Both the position numbers and the translations under genes were made by a program. Below, in pieces: positions 7,529 through 16,676 of a stretch of DNA of 64,000 nucleotides (its first letter is position 1; every line of letters starts with the position of its first letter). The stretch comes from Fodinibacter luteus (lineage in GTDB: Bacteria > Actinomycetota > Actinomycetes > Actinomycetales > Dermatophilaceae): contig NZ_BAABGM010000024.1 in assembly GCF_039541575.1 (NCBI RefSeq), positions 1 to 64,000 on the forward strand, given 5' to 3'. The notes under the pieces are model-generated. The model ran no database searches. It was not told the origin of the DNA and saw only the letters and a list, made by a program, of their open reading frames with translations.

Positions 7529-8071
7529 ATGACCCTGGTGCGACGCGTCGCCCGACCGATGCTCGCCGCGATGTTCGTCGTCGGCGGCCTCGACCAGTTC
7601 AAGCACCCCGGCCGCAAGACCGACACGGTCCGGCCGCTGCTCGAGAAGGTCGGTCCCACCGTCGGGCTGCCCGACGACCCCGAGCTGCTCGTGCGGGCCA
7701 ACGGGGTCGCGATGGTGGCGGCCGGCTCCCTCCTCGCGCTCGGCCGGCTCCCCCGCCTCGCGTCGAGCGTGCTCGCCGCCACCCTCGTGCCGACGACGCT
7801 CGCCGCCCACCCGTTCTGGGACGAGCAGGACCCCGAGCGGCGGGCGCAGCAGCAGGTGCAGTTCCTCAAGAACCTCGGCCTGCTCGGTGGGCTCCTGCTC
7901 GCCGCGGTCGACACCGAGGGGCGACCGGGCCTGGCCTACCGCGCGAAGCTCGTCAGCGCGAGCGCGCACCGGGCCGCCCGCACGACCCGCCGGGAGGCGC
8001 GGCACGCGGCCCGGGCCGCCGCCCGCGAGGCGAGGCTGAAGGCGGTCCAGGCCCAGCATGCCCTCGGCTGA
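7529..8071 (+). CDS. DoxX family membrane protein
   Basis: 180 residues with about four hydrophobic segments between residues 8 and 130, beginning RPMLAAMFVVGGLDQFKHPG, a DoxX-type start, and containing TTLAAHPFW. The last 40 residues are Ala/Arg-rich and helical. DoxX relatives are linked to redox or sulfur metabolism; in mycobacteria a DoxX protein works with SodA and SseA in oxidant defence. Substrate unknown. GGAGGACCCC precedes the ATG. It overlaps the start of aroA by 14 bp. Confidence 0.85.
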   Translation: MTLVRRVARPMLAAMFVVGGLDQFKHPGRKTDTVRPLLEKVGPTVGLPDDPELLVRANGVAMVAAGSLLALGRLPRLASSVLAATLVPTTLAAHPFWDEQDPERRAQQQVQFLKNLGLLGGLLLAAVDTEGRPGLAYRAKLVSASAHRAARTTRREARHAARAAAREARLKAVQAQHALG

Positions 8072-9350
8072 CTGGGCGGCACCGACCGTCACACGGGCCG
8101 TCGACGCGCGCGTCGTCCTCCCGGGCAGCAAGTCGCTCACCAACCGCTACCTCGTGCTCGCCGCCCTCGCGAGCGACGTCTCACGCCTGCGCGCCCCCCT
8201 CCGCTCCCGCGACACCCTCCTCATGGCGCAGGCCCTGCGCACCCTCGGCGCCGTCGTCGACGACGTCGAGGACGGCGACTGGCTCGTCACGCCCGGTCGG
8301 CTCGTCGGCGGCGGCGAGGTCGACTGCGGCCTCGCCGGCAACGTCATGCGCTTCGTCCCGCCCGTCGCCGGGTTGGCCGACGGGCCGGTGCGCTTCGACG
8401 GCGACCCGCACGCCCGCCGGCGCCCGATGGCTCCGGTGCTCGAGGCGCTGCGCACGCTCGGCGTCGAGGTCGACGACGCGGACCGCGGCGGCCTGCCCTT
8501 CACGGTCCACGGGCGGGGGGCGGTACGGGGCGGCGCGGTCACCCTCGACGCGTCGCAGTCCTCGCAGTTCGTCTCGGGCCTGCTGCTCTCCGGGCCGCGC
8601 TTCGACGGGGGTGTCACGGTGCACCACGTCGGCGGGGCGGTGCCGAGCCTTCCCCACATCGAGATGACGGTCGAGACGCTGCGCGACGCCGGGGTCGTCG
8701 TCGACGACCTCGACGCGCACACGTGGCGGGTCGAGCCGAGCGAGGTCAACGCCCTCGACGTCCAGGTCGAGCCCGACCTGTCCAACGCCGCCCAGTTCCT
8801 CGCCGCGGCCCTCGTCACGGGCGGGCGGGTGCACGTGCCCGGCTGGCCGCAGTACACGACCCAGGGCGGTGACCACGTCCGCGAGGTGCTCGACATGATG
8901 GGGGCCGAGGTCGTGCTCGACCGGGCCGGGCTCACGGTGAGCGGGGGCGACGGCATCTCGGGGGTCGACGTCGACCTGCGCGGCTCGAGCGAGCTCACCC
9001 CCGTCGTCGCCGCCCTGTGCGCCCTCGCGGACTCCCCGAGCGTCATCCGCGGCGTCGCCCACGTCCGCGGTCACGAGACCGACCGCCTCGCCGCGCTGCG
9101 CACCGAGCTCACCGCGCTCGGCGCGCACGTCGACGAGACCGACGACGGGCTGCGGATCACCCCGCGGCCCCTGCACGGCGGCACCTTCCGCACCTACGCG
9201 GACCACCGCATGGTCATGGCCGCGGCCGTGCTGGGCCTCGTCGTCCCGGGACTCGTCGTCGAGGACGTCGGCACCGTCGCGAAGACGATGCCACGCTTCA
9301 CCGAGCTGTGGGCCGAGATGCTCGGGCACCCGGTGCCGGCGGGAGCCTGA
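8058..9350 (+). CDS. aroA: 3-phosphoshikimate 1-carboxyvinyltransferase (EPSP synthase)
   Basis: 430 residues. Catalyses the sixth step of the shikimate pathway, joining shikimate-3-phosphate and PEP. The family signature LPGSKSLTNRYLVLAALA lies at about residues 20-37, followed by GNVMRF, DGDPHARRRPM, SSQFVSGLLLSGP, QYTTQGGDHVREVLDMMGA, RGHETDRLAALRTELTALG, and ADHRMVMAAAVLGL. The chosen start overlaps the end of the DoxX gene; no strong ribosome site is seen, which suggests coupling. The next gene, rsgA, starts within the stop codon. aroA-rsgA pairing is conserved in actinobacteria. Confidence 0.95.
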   Translation: MPSADWAAPTVTRAVDARVVLPGSKSLTNRYLVLAALASDVSRLRAPLRSRDTLLMAQALRTLGAVVDDVEDGDWLVTPGRLVGGGEVDCGLAGNVMRFVPPVAGLADGPVRFDGDPHARRRPMAPVLEALRTLGVEVDDADRGGLPFTVHGRGAVRGGAVTLDASQSSQFVSGLLLSGPRFDGGVTVHHVGGAVPSLPHIEMTVETLRDAGVVVDDLDAHTWRVEPSEVNALDVQVEPDLSNAAQFLAAALVTGGRVHVPGWPQYTTQGGDHVREVLDMMGAEVVLDRAGLTVSGGDGISGVDVDLRGSSELTPVVAALCALADSPSVIRGVAHVRGHETDRLAALRTELTALGAHVDETDDGLRITPRPLHGGTFRTYADHRMVMAAAVLGLVVPGLVVEDVGTVAKTMPRFTELWAEMLGHPVPAGA

Positions 9351-10372
9351 TGGCGCGGTCCGCACGGGACTACGACGAGTCCGACGTCCGGATCCGCCCG
9401 AACCGGCGCGGGTCACGCCCGCGCAGCAAGGACCGTCCCGCCCACGAGGATGCCGTGCCCGGCCGGGTCACGACCGTCGACCGGGGCCGCTACACGACCC
9501 TCGTCGGGGAGGGCACCGAACGGCGAGTCGTCCTCGCGATGCGGGCGCGCGAGCTGGGGCGCAAGGGGATCGTCGTCGGGGATGCCGTGCACCTCGTCGG
9601 CGACACGTCCGGCACCGAGGGGAGCCTGGCCCGGATCGTGCGGGTCTCCCCACGCGTCACCGTGCTCCGCCGCACCGCCGACGACACCGACCCGGTCGAA
9701 CGGGTGCTCGTCGCCAACGCCGACCAGCTCGTCGTCGTGTCGGCGCTCGCGAACCCCGAGCCCCGACCGCGACTCATCGACCGCTGCCTCGTCGCGGCCT
9801 ACGACGCCGGGATGGACCCGCTCCTCGTGCTCACGAAGGCCGACCTCACCGACCCGGCGCCCTTCCTCGAGCAGTACGCCCCACTCGACGTCCGCCACGT
9901 CGTCACCGCACGACGCGAGCACGGCACCGACGGGCTCGACGAGCTGCGGGCGGCCCTGTCCGGGCAGGTCAGCGTGCTCGTGGGGCACTCCGGGGTCGGC
10001 AAGTCCACGCTCGTCAACGCCCTCGTGCCGGATGCGCTGCGGGCGACCGGGGTCGTCAACGTCGTCACCGGCCGGGGCCGGCACACGTCGTCGTCCGCGG
10101 TGGCCCTCGCCCTGCCCGACGACGACGGGTGGGTCATCGACACGCCGGGCGTGCGCTCGTTCGGCCTCGCGCACGTCGACCTGACCCGGATCGTCCAGCA
10201 CTTCTCCGACCTCGAGCCGGGCACGGCGGGGTGCCCCCGGGGCTGCACCCACGACGAGGAGGAGTGCGGCCTCGACGCGTGGGTGGCCAGCGGCGCCGCG
10301 GGGCCGGCCGGGCCGGCCCGGCTCGACTCGCTGCGCCGCCTCCTGCGCGCCCGGTCGGCACCGACGGAGTGA
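9350..10372 (+). CDS. rsgA: ribosome small-subunit-dependent GTPase A
   Basis: 340 residues. Late 30S assembly GTPase with circularly permuted motifs: G4-like LTKADL comes before G1 GHSGVGKSTLVNAL and G3 DTPGVRSFGL. An OB-fold precedes, and a zinc site follows (CPRGCTHDEEECG). The N-terminal ~35 residues are very basic (RPNRRGSRPRSKDRP), suitable for rRNA contact. Its ATG overlaps the aroA stop (TGATG at 9348-9352). Orthologue of Rv3228. It converges with the ABC transporter operon, 46 bp away. Confidence 0.94.
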   Translation: MARSARDYDESDVRIRPNRRGSRPRSKDRPAHEDAVPGRVTTVDRGRYTTLVGEGTERRVVLAMRARELGRKGIVVGDAVHLVGDTSGTEGSLARIVRVSPRVTVLRRTADDTDPVERVLVANADQLVVVSALANPEPRPRLIDRCLVAAYDAGMDPLLVLTKADLTDPAPFLEQYAPLDVRHVVTARREHGTDGLDELRAALSGQVSVLVGHSGVGKSTLVNALVPDALRATGVVNVVTGRGRHTSSSAVALALPDDDGWVIDTPGVRSFGLAHVDLTRIVQHFSDLEPGTAGCPRGCTHDEEECGLDAWVASGAAGPAGPARLDSLRRLLRARSAPTE

Positions 10373-10418
10373 GTGCGGCCGGCATCCGCGAGAGCCCGCA
10401 GAATGCCGTGCCGCTCGG

Positions 10419-11660
10419 TCACGCGGTCGGCGGCCGGTGGTCGTCGGGCTGCTCGTCGACGAGCCGGGTCACGTCCTGCGGTGCGCTGTCGGTGTCGGCG
10501 TGCATCGCCCGGGATCGCTCCGCACCCGCGTCGGCCGCCGAGGAGCCGAGGTCCTCACCGCCGCCCGCCGCGCCGAAGCCGGCACCGACGTCGTCGCGAT
10601 CGACCGCCCCGGTCGTCGCGAACCGCGCGTCCGGCTCGACGTCCGAGACGTCGACGGTCTCGACGATGACGCGCGGCTCGGCGAAGTGGCACGCCGACAG
10701 GTGCGCCCCGGCACCGTCGTCGCGAGGCTCGAGCTGCGGCTCCTCGACGCTGCAGACCTCCTGCGCCTTCCAGCAGCGGGTGTGGAACCGGCATCCAGAG
10801 GGCGGGTTCGCGGGCGACGGGACGTCGCCCTGGAGGACGATCTGCTCCCGCTTGCCGCGCAGCGTCGGGTCGGGCACGGGCACCGCCGAGAGCAGCGCCT
10901 GGGTGTACGGGTGCGTCGGGCGGCTGTAGACCTCGTCCTCCTCGCCGAGCTCGGCCATCCGCCCGAGGTACATGACGCCGACCCGGTCGGAGATGTGCCG
11001 CACGACCGACAGGTCGTGGGCGATGAAGACGTAGGCCAGCCCCAGCTCGTTCTGCAGCTGCTCCATGAGGTTGACGACCTGCGCCTGGACCGACACGTCG
11101 AGCGCCGACACCGGCTCGTCGCAGACGAGGACCTTGGGGTTGAGGGCGATGCCGCGGGCGATGCCGATGCGCTGCCGCTGCCCACCGGAGAACTGGTGGG
11201 GGTAGCGGTTGATGTGCTCGGGGTTGAGCCCGACGAGGTCGAGCAGCTCCTGGACGCGCTTGCGGCGCCCGCCCTTGGGGACGACGTCCTTGTGGATCTC
11301 GAACGGCTCGCCGATGATGTCGCCGACCGTCATCCGCGGGTTGAGCGAGGTGTACGGGTCCTGGAAGACGATCTGGATGTCACGGCGCATCCGCCGCAGG
11401 TCGCGCCCGGTCGCGTTGCTCCAGTCGGCCCCCTCGAAGACGACCTTCCCCGAGGTCGGCTCCTCGAGCCGCATGAGGAGGCGGCCGAGGGTGGACTTGC
11501 CGCAGCCGGACTCGCCGACGATGCCGAGCGTCTCGCCCTTGTGCAGGTCGAAGCTCACGCCGTCGACGGCCTTGACCTGCCCGACCGTGCGGCGCAGCAC
11601 GCCCCGCTTGATGGGGTAGTGCTTGACCAGGTCGTGCGCGCTGAGAATGACCTCAGGCAT
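10419..11660 (-). CDS. oligopeptide/dipeptide ABC transporter ATP-binding protein (OppF/DppF type)
   Basis: 413 residues. Second ATPase of a peptide-type importer. Walker A GESGCGKST, signature FSGGQRQRIGIARG, Walker B VLVCDEPVSALD, then the OPP family C-terminal cysteine region SGCRFHTRCWKAQEVC. About 80 extra residues follow (VDVSDVEPDARF to the end), acidic and low in complexity, which is longer than usual for the family. ATG 11660 overlaps the stop of the preceding ATPase gene by 8 bases. Last gene of the operon. Confidence 0.93.
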   Translation of the reverse strand: MPEVILSAHDLVKHYPIKRGVLRRTVGQVKAVDGVSFDLHKGETLGIVGESGCGKSTLGRLLMRLEEPTSGKVVFEGADWSNATGRDLRRMRRDIQIVFQDPYTSLNPRMTVGDIIGEPFEIHKDVVPKGGRRKRVQELLDLVGLNPEHINRYPHQFSGGQRQRIGIARGIALNPKVLVCDEPVSALDVSVQAQVVNLMEQLQNELGLAYVFIAHDLSVVRHISDRVGVMYLGRMAELGEEDEVYSRPTHPYTQALLSAVPVPDPTLRGKREQIVLQGDVPSPANPPSGCRFHTRCWKAQEVCSVEEPQLEPRDDGAGAHLSACHFAEPRVIVETVDVSDVEPDARFATTGAVDRDDVGAGFGAAGGGEDLGSSAADAGAERSRAMHADTDSAPQDVTRLVDEQPDDHRPPTA

Positions 11661-12699
11661 TGATGACCTCCTCGGCGAAGTGGCAGGCCGAGAAGCGGCC
11701 GGGAACGATCTCGCGCAGGTCGGGGCGGTCGGTGCGGCAGACGTCCTGCGCCATCCGGCACCGGGGGTTGAACGCGCAGCCCGGCGGGATCCGCATGAGG
11801 TTCGGCGGCAGGCCCCCGATCGCCGCGAGCGTCTGGCCCTTCTGGTCCAGGCGGGGGATCGACTCGAGCAAGCCCCGGGTGTACGGGTGGGCGGGCGACC
11901 GGTAGAGCTCGTGGACCTCGGCGGTCTCGACGAGGCGCCCGGCGTACATGACGACGATCCGGTCGGCGACGTCGGCGACGACACCGAGGTCGTGGGTGAT
12001 GAGGATGAGCCCCATCTGGCGCTCCTCCTGCAGCTCCTGGAGCAGCGCCATGATCTGGGCCTGGACCGTGACGTCGAGGGCCGTCGTCGGCTCGTCGGCG
12101 ATGAGGACGGCCGGGTCGAGCGCGATGGCCATCGCGATCATGATGCGCTGGCGCATCCCGCCGGAGAACTGGTGCGGGTACGCCCTGACGCGATCGCGCG
12201 CCGCAGGGATCGACACCCGCTCCATGAGCCGGATCGCCTGCTCCAGGGCGTCGGACTTGTTCAGCCCGCGGTGGACGCGGAACATCTCGGCGATCTGCCA
12301 GCCGACCGGGAAGACGGGGTTGAGCGAGGACAGCGCGTCCTGGAAGATCATCGAGATCTCCGGCCCGCGCGTCAGGCGCCGCTGGTCCTCCGGCATGGAG
12401 AGCAGGTCCTGCCCGCAGTAGCGGATGTGCCCGGAGGGGATGACGGCCGGCGGCATGTCGAGGATGCCCATGATCGCCTGGGCGGTCACCGACTTGCCCG
12501 ACCCGGACTCGCCGAGGATCGCGAGCGACTCGCCCTGGTGGAGCTGGAACGTCACGCCGTTGATCGCCGTCGCGACGCCGTCCGTCGTGTGGAACTCGAC
12601 GTAGAGGTCCTCGACGTCGAGGAGCAGCCCGTCGACGGGGGCGTACGTGCGGGTGGTGCCCGAGGTCTTGGCCCGGGCGGTGGTGTCCTGGGTGGTCAT
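11653..12699 (-). CDS. oligopeptide/dipeptide ABC transporter ATP-binding protein (OppD/DppD type)
   Basis: 348 residues. First ATPase of the importer. Walker A GESGSGKSVTAQ, signature FSGGMRQRIMIAMAIA, Walker B VLIADEPTTALD, C-terminal GCAFNPRCRMAQDVC. GGAGAG precedes the ATG at 12699. It sits 15 bp after the second permease gene and overlaps the next ATPase gene by 8 bases. Confidence 0.94.
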   Translation of the reverse strand: MTTQDTTARAKTSGTTRTYAPVDGLLLDVEDLYVEFHTTDGVATAINGVTFQLHQGESLAILGESGSGKSVTAQAIMGILDMPPAVIPSGHIRYCGQDLLSMPEDQRRLTRGPEISMIFQDALSSLNPVFPVGWQIAEMFRVHRGLNKSDALEQAIRLMERVSIPAARDRVRAYPHQFSGGMRQRIMIAMAIALDPAVLIADEPTTALDVTVQAQIMALLQELQEERQMGLILITHDLGVVADVADRIVVMYAGRLVETAEVHELYRSPAHPYTRGLLESIPRLDQKGQTLAAIGGLPPNLMRIPPGCAFNPRCRMAQDVCRTDRPDLREIVPGRFSACHFAEEVINA

Positions 12700-12714
12700 C
12701 GTCTCTCCGTCGGG

Positions 12715-13641
12715 TCAGCGGTTCTTCGGGTCGAGGGCGTCGCGCACGGCGTCACCCAGGAGGATGAAGCCGAGCACCGCCAGCGACAGGAAGAGGCTGG
12801 GGAAGAACAGCATGTGCGGCGTCGTGCGCAGCCCGACGATCGCCGCGCTGATGTCGATGCCCCAGGAGATGGCCGGTGCCTGCAGGCCGATCCCGAGGAA
12901 GGACAGGGTGGCCTCGACGGCGATGTACCCGCCGAGGGAGATCGTCGCCACGACGATGAGGGGAGCCAACGAGTTCGGCAGGATGTGCGACCGCACGATG
13001 CGCGACGGGCTCGCACCGAGGGCTCGGGCCGCCTGGACGTAGTCGTTCGGCTTGACCTGGATGACGCTGCTGCGCATGAGCCGGGCCATGCTCGGCCAGC
13101 CCAGCACCGCCAGCGCGATCACGACCTTGAGGCCCGACAGGAAGGCGTTGGAGTTGAAGAAGTCGGGGAGCGAGACGAGGAAGATGATGGCACCGAGCAG
13201 CAGCGGGATCGCGAAGAAGATGTCGCCGATGCGCGACATCGTGGCGTCCCAGGCACCGCCGAGGTAACCCGACATGACGCCGATGAGCCCGCCGAGCAGG
13301 ACGGTGAACATCGTCGTGAGCACGCCCACCATGATCGAGGCACGAGCCCCGTAGATGCACCGCGCGTAGATGTCGTACCCCTGGATGTCACGGCCGAACC
13401 ACGTGCCGTCGCCGGGGCGGGACCGGGACTCCGCGAGGATCGCCTCGCGCGGGTCGGTGTTCGTGAACAGGCTGGGCCAGATCGCCATGACCACGAAGAC
13501 GGTGATGATGACCGCCGAGACCCAGAAGATCGGGTTCGACCGCAGGGCCCGCCACGCGTCCGAGGCGAGCGACCTGGAGTCCTCGGACGCGCCCTCGGGG
13601 AGGTCGGAGACGGATACCTCGACGATGGCTTGTTCAGTCAT
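12715..13641 (-). CDS. peptide-type ABC transporter permease (OppC/DppC type)
   Basis: 308 residues with an N-terminal membrane segment (FWVSAVIITVFVVMAIWPSL) and a further five in the BPD transport domain. The EAA loop reads QAARALGASPSRIVRSHILPN, as in OppC/DppC. The start overlaps the stop of the other permease gene by 8 bases and GAGGAT lies upstream. Forms the channel with the adjacent permease. Confidence 0.94.
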   Translation of the reverse strand: MTEQAIVEVSVSDLPEGASEDSRSLASDAWRALRSNPIFWVSAVIITVFVVMAIWPSLFTNTDPREAILAESRSRPGDGTWFGRDIQGYDIYARCIYGARASIMVGVLTTMFTVLLGGLIGVMSGYLGGAWDATMSRIGDIFFAIPLLLGAIIFLVSLPDFFNSNAFLSGLKVVIALAVLGWPSMARLMRSSVIQVKPNDYVQAARALGASPSRIVRSHILPNSLAPLIVVATISLGGYIAVEATLSFLGIGLQAPAISWGIDISAAIVGLRTTPHMLFFPSLFLSLAVLGFILLGDAVRDALDPKNR

Positions 13642-14563
13642 GGCTGATCCTCGGGTCGAGCAGCCCGTAGAGCAGGTCCACGAGCAGGTTGACGAACAGG
13701 TAGACGATGACGAGCACCGTGACCGTGCCCACGACGGAGGCGCCGTCCCGTGCCCGGATGGAGCGGAAGAGGTAGCCGCCGATCCCGGGGATGTTGAAGA
13801 TGGCCTCGGTGACGATGGCGCCGCCGAGCAGCGCCCCGAAGTCGAAGCCGATGAACGTGATGACCGGGATGAGGGAGTTGCGCAGGGCGTGCAGGCCGAC
13901 GGCGCGACGGCGGGTCAGCCCCTTCGCGACCGCGGTGCGCAGGTAGTCGGCGCGCAGGTTCTCCACGAGGCTCGTGCGCATGAGCCGGGACACGTAGGCC
14001 AACGACAGGGAGCCCAGCACCATGGCCGGGAGCATCAGCTCGTAGAACGAGGGGTTGGCCGACGTCACGGTGACCGGGAAGATCCCCAGCTTGACCCCGA
14101 GGAAGTACTGGCTCACGCCACCGATGACGAAGACGGGGATCGAGATGACGACGAGCGTCGACACGAGGACGAGGTTGTCGAGGAAGCCACCTCTTCGCAG
14201 TGCGGTGAGGACTCCGACGAAGATGCCGATGACCGACTCGAAGAGGATGGCCATGAGGGCGAGCTGCGCCGTGACCGGGTAGCGGGCCTTGAGCTGGTCG
14301 AGCACCGGGATGCCGTTGGTCGTCTCGCCGAAGTCGCCCCGGGCGAGGTTGGCGACGTACTTGCCGTACTGGATCGGCAGGGGGTCGTTGAGGTTGTACT
14401 TCTCGCGGAATGCCGCGGCGTATGCCGGCGGGCACGGCCGCTCTCCGCACTTCCCGGCCAGTGGGTCGCCCGGGAGGGCGAAGACCATGGCGAAGATGAG
14501 GAACGTCGCGCCCAGGATCACCGGGATCATCTGCAGCAGTCGTCGAATGATGTAGGTGCCCAC
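13634..14563 (-). CDS. peptide-type ABC transporter permease (OppB/DppB type)
   Basis: 309 residues. The start MGTYIIRRLLQMIPVILGAT is the classic OppB/DppB N-terminus; six membrane segments in all; the EAA loop reads RTAVAKGLTRRRAVGLHALRN. GTG start at 14563 with a near-perfect GGGAGGTGAC ribosome site. First of four tightly packed genes; the binding-protein gene lies 212 bp upstream behind a hairpin. Confidence 0.94.
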   Translation of the reverse strand: MGTYIIRRLLQMIPVILGATFLIFAMVFALPGDPLAGKCGERPCPPAYAAAFREKYNLNDPLPIQYGKYVANLARGDFGETTNGIPVLDQLKARYPVTAQLALMAILFESVIGIFVGVLTALRRGGFLDNLVLVSTLVVISIPVFVIGGVSQYFLGVKLGIFPVTVTSANPSFYELMLPAMVLGSLSLAYVSRLMRTSLVENLRADYLRTAVAKGLTRRRAVGLHALRNSLIPVITFIGFDFGALLGGAIVTEAIFNIPGIGGYLFRSIRARDGASVVGTVTVLVIVYLFVNLLVDLLYGLLDPRISHD

Positions 14564-14702
14564 GTCACCTCCCTGCGTCTCGGGCCGTCACGAGGGGGCG
14601 GGACGGCAGCGTCACGGATGTACCGGGGATGAACCTAGTCCAAAGCGGGGCAGCCCAACACCCGACGCCCCGGCGGCCGGCGGGGGGCCCGTGCCCCAGA
14701 CG

Positions 14703-14740
14703 GTCGTCGGCCTGCCAGCGAGCGCTGACAGGCCGACGAC
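14703..14740 (-). terminator. hairpin between binding-protein gene and permease genes
   Basis: Perfect 12-bp inverted repeat GTCGTCGGCCTG (14703-14714) and CAGGCCGACGAC (14729-14740), 36 bases after the binding-protein stop codon. No T-tract follows on the minus strand. In such operons this kind of hairpin often stabilises or partly terminates the message, so that the binding protein is made in excess over the membrane components. Confidence 0.65.
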
Positions 14741-14775
14741 GCGTGGTGGTGTGAACCGATTGGTTCGGGGTTACC

Positions 14776-16434
14776 TCACTTGAGGGCGAGCGACGAGTAG
14801 TCGATCGTCCCGAAGGCGGTGATCTTCACACCGGTGACCCGGTCGGACCAACCCACGGTGGCCTTGCCGTACCAGAGCGGGACCGCGGGCATGTCGGCTG
14901 CGAGCAGCGCCTCGGCCTCCTGGTAGGTCTGGTTGGCCTGGGCGGGGTCGGTCGCGGCAGCCGCGTCGACGAGCAGCTTGTCGAACGTCGGGTTGGAGTA
15001 GTCGCCGTCGTTCGAGGAGGCGCCCGTCTTGTAGATCGGGGTGAGGAAGTTCTCGATCGACGGGTAGTCCATCTGCCAGCCGGTGCGGAACATGCCCTTC
15101 ATCTTCCGGTCGCCGATCTCGCTGCGGAGGGTGGCGAAGTCGACGACACCCGTCGCGACGCACTCGACGCCCAGCGCCTGCTTGATGCTGTTGCAGGTGG
15201 CCTCGGTCCACTCCTTGTGGGCGGCGTCCGCGTTGTAGGCCAGGGTGATCTTGTCGCCCTTGAAGCCGCCGGCCTCGTCGAGGAGCGCCTTCGCCTTCGC
15301 GGCGTCGTAGACGCAGTACTCACCGCACTGGTCGGCCTTGTAGCCGTCGACGACCGGGGAGACCCAGCCGGTGGCGGGGACACGGGTGCCGTTGAAGATC
15401 TGCTTGATGATGGTCTCGCGGTCGATCGCCATCGAGATCGCCTGGCGGATCTTCGGGTCCGCGTAGTTCGGGTCGACCTTGACCGGCGCGAAGGTGACCG
15501 TCTGGATGACGCCCTCCTCCTTCTGCGCGTTGCGGTCGGGCAGGTCCGACTTGTACTTGTCGTCGATGAGCGCGCTCGCGGGGATCTCGTCGGTGACGTC
15601 GAGGTTGTTGGCGATGACGTCGTTGTAGGCCGAGTCGGCGTCCTGGTAGATCTTGTAGGTGATCTTGTCGAGCTTGGCCCCGAACTCACCGGAGTAGTCG
15701 GCGAACTTCGACAGGACCATGTTCTGCTCCTTGGTCCAGGAGTCGAGCTTGAAGGGACCCGAGCCGATCGGCTTGTCACCGAACGCCACCGGGTCGGCGA
15801 AGAACGCGTCCGGGAGGGGCGCGAACGCCGAGTAGCCGAGGCGGACGGGGAGGTTGGAGACCTTCTCGGTCGTCGTGATCGTGAAGGTGTGGTCGTCGAC
15901 GATCTTGAGGCCGGACATCTCCTTGGCCGGCGGGGTGAAGCCCTCGCACGGGTCGTCCGGGTTGGCGGTGCCGGCGCACTGGAGGTCGGCGAAGCCCTCG
16001 ATCGGCTCCATGAAGTAGCCGCTCGCCTGCGCGTTCGGGCCGAACGCGGCGTAGTTCCAGGTGTCGACGAAGTTCTTCGCCTTGACCTCGGTACCGTCGT
16101 GGAACTTGTAGCCCTTCTTGAGCTTGACGGTGAAGGTCTGGTTGTCGGTCGTCTCGATCGACTCGGCGATGTCGTTCTTCGGGGCAGCCGTCTCGGGTTC
16201 GTAGTGGACGAGCTTGGCGAAGACGGCGTCGATGACAGTGCCACCGCAGGTCTCGGTCGTGTTGCTCGGGACGAGCGGGTTCTCCGGGTTGCAGCCGCGG
16301 ACGGTGATCTCTCCGCCCGTCTGGCCGGCTGCCGTGGTCTCGGTGTCGTCGCTGTCGCCGCTGCCACAACCGGCGGCGAGCAGTGCGACGGCAGACATTG
16401 CCGCGACCGCGACCGTGCGAGTGGTTCCTCGCAT
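14776..16434 (-). CDS. peptide-type ABC transporter substrate-binding lipoprotein (SBP_bac_5 family)
   Basis: 552 residues. Signal peptide MRGTTRTVAVAAMSAVALL then lipobox LAAGC (Cys near residue 23), then a Gly/Ser/Asp/Thr linker and a full family 5 binding domain: FTVKLKKGYKFHDGTEVKAKNFVDTW and the later IRQAISMAIDRETI and TGWVSP. Binds the solute at the outer membrane face and delivers it to the adjacent permeases. Ligand unknown: peptides are the default, but family 5 also includes sugar, nickel and opine binders. ATG 16434 has GTAGGAGGACATCC upstream. First gene of the operon. Confidence 0.94.
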   Translation of the reverse strand: MRGTTRTVAVAAMSAVALLAAGCGSGDSDDTETTAAGQTGGEITVRGCNPENPLVPSNTTETCGGTVIDAVFAKLVHYEPETAAPKNDIAESIETTDNQTFTVKLKKGYKFHDGTEVKAKNFVDTWNYAAFGPNAQASGYFMEPIEGFADLQCAGTANPDDPCEGFTPPAKEMSGLKIVDDHTFTITTTEKVSNLPVRLGYSAFAPLPDAFFADPVAFGDKPIGSGPFKLDSWTKEQNMVLSKFADYSGEFGAKLDKITYKIYQDADSAYNDVIANNLDVTDEIPASALIDDKYKSDLPDRNAQKEEGVIQTVTFAPVKVDPNYADPKIRQAISMAIDRETIIKQIFNGTRVPATGWVSPVVDGYKADQCGEYCVYDAAKAKALLDEAGGFKGDKITLAYNADAAHKEWTEATCNSIKQALGVECVATGVVDFATLRSEIGDRKMKGMFRTGWQMDYPSIENFLTPIYKTGASSNDGDYSNPTFDKLLVDAAAATDPAQANQTYQEAEALLAADMPAVPLWYGKATVGWSDRVTGVKITAFGTIDYSSLALK

Positions 16435-16456
16435 GGATGTCCTCCTACGTGAAAAA

Positions 16457-16471
16457 GGTGGTGTCACCACC
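16457..16471. promoter_or_regulatory. near-perfect 15-bp palindrome upstream of the transporter operon
   Basis: GGTGGTG-T-CACCACC is symmetric around its central base and lies 23 bases upstream of the binding-protein start codon. Size and position fit a repressor operator or a leader hairpin. No regulator gene is adjacent, so the binding factor is unknown. The remaining 200 bp to the divergent phosphatase gene shows no clear promoter for the operon. Confidence 0.35.
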
Positions 16472-16676
16472 CGTTGGTCGGGTGGTCGGTCCGTGGGCTG
16501 CACCCGATCGGGCACGGCTCTCGGTGCAGCGCCCTCCGGCGTGCGTGGTCCATGTAAGACCATGCCCGCCCCCAAAGGAAGCATTAGGTGCCGCCGAGAT
16601 GGGATTGTGACCGAAGCGCGACCGGATCGTCTCCGGGCCGAAGATTCTTCGGTCGCCGGCCGCTAGGTTGGGGCGC

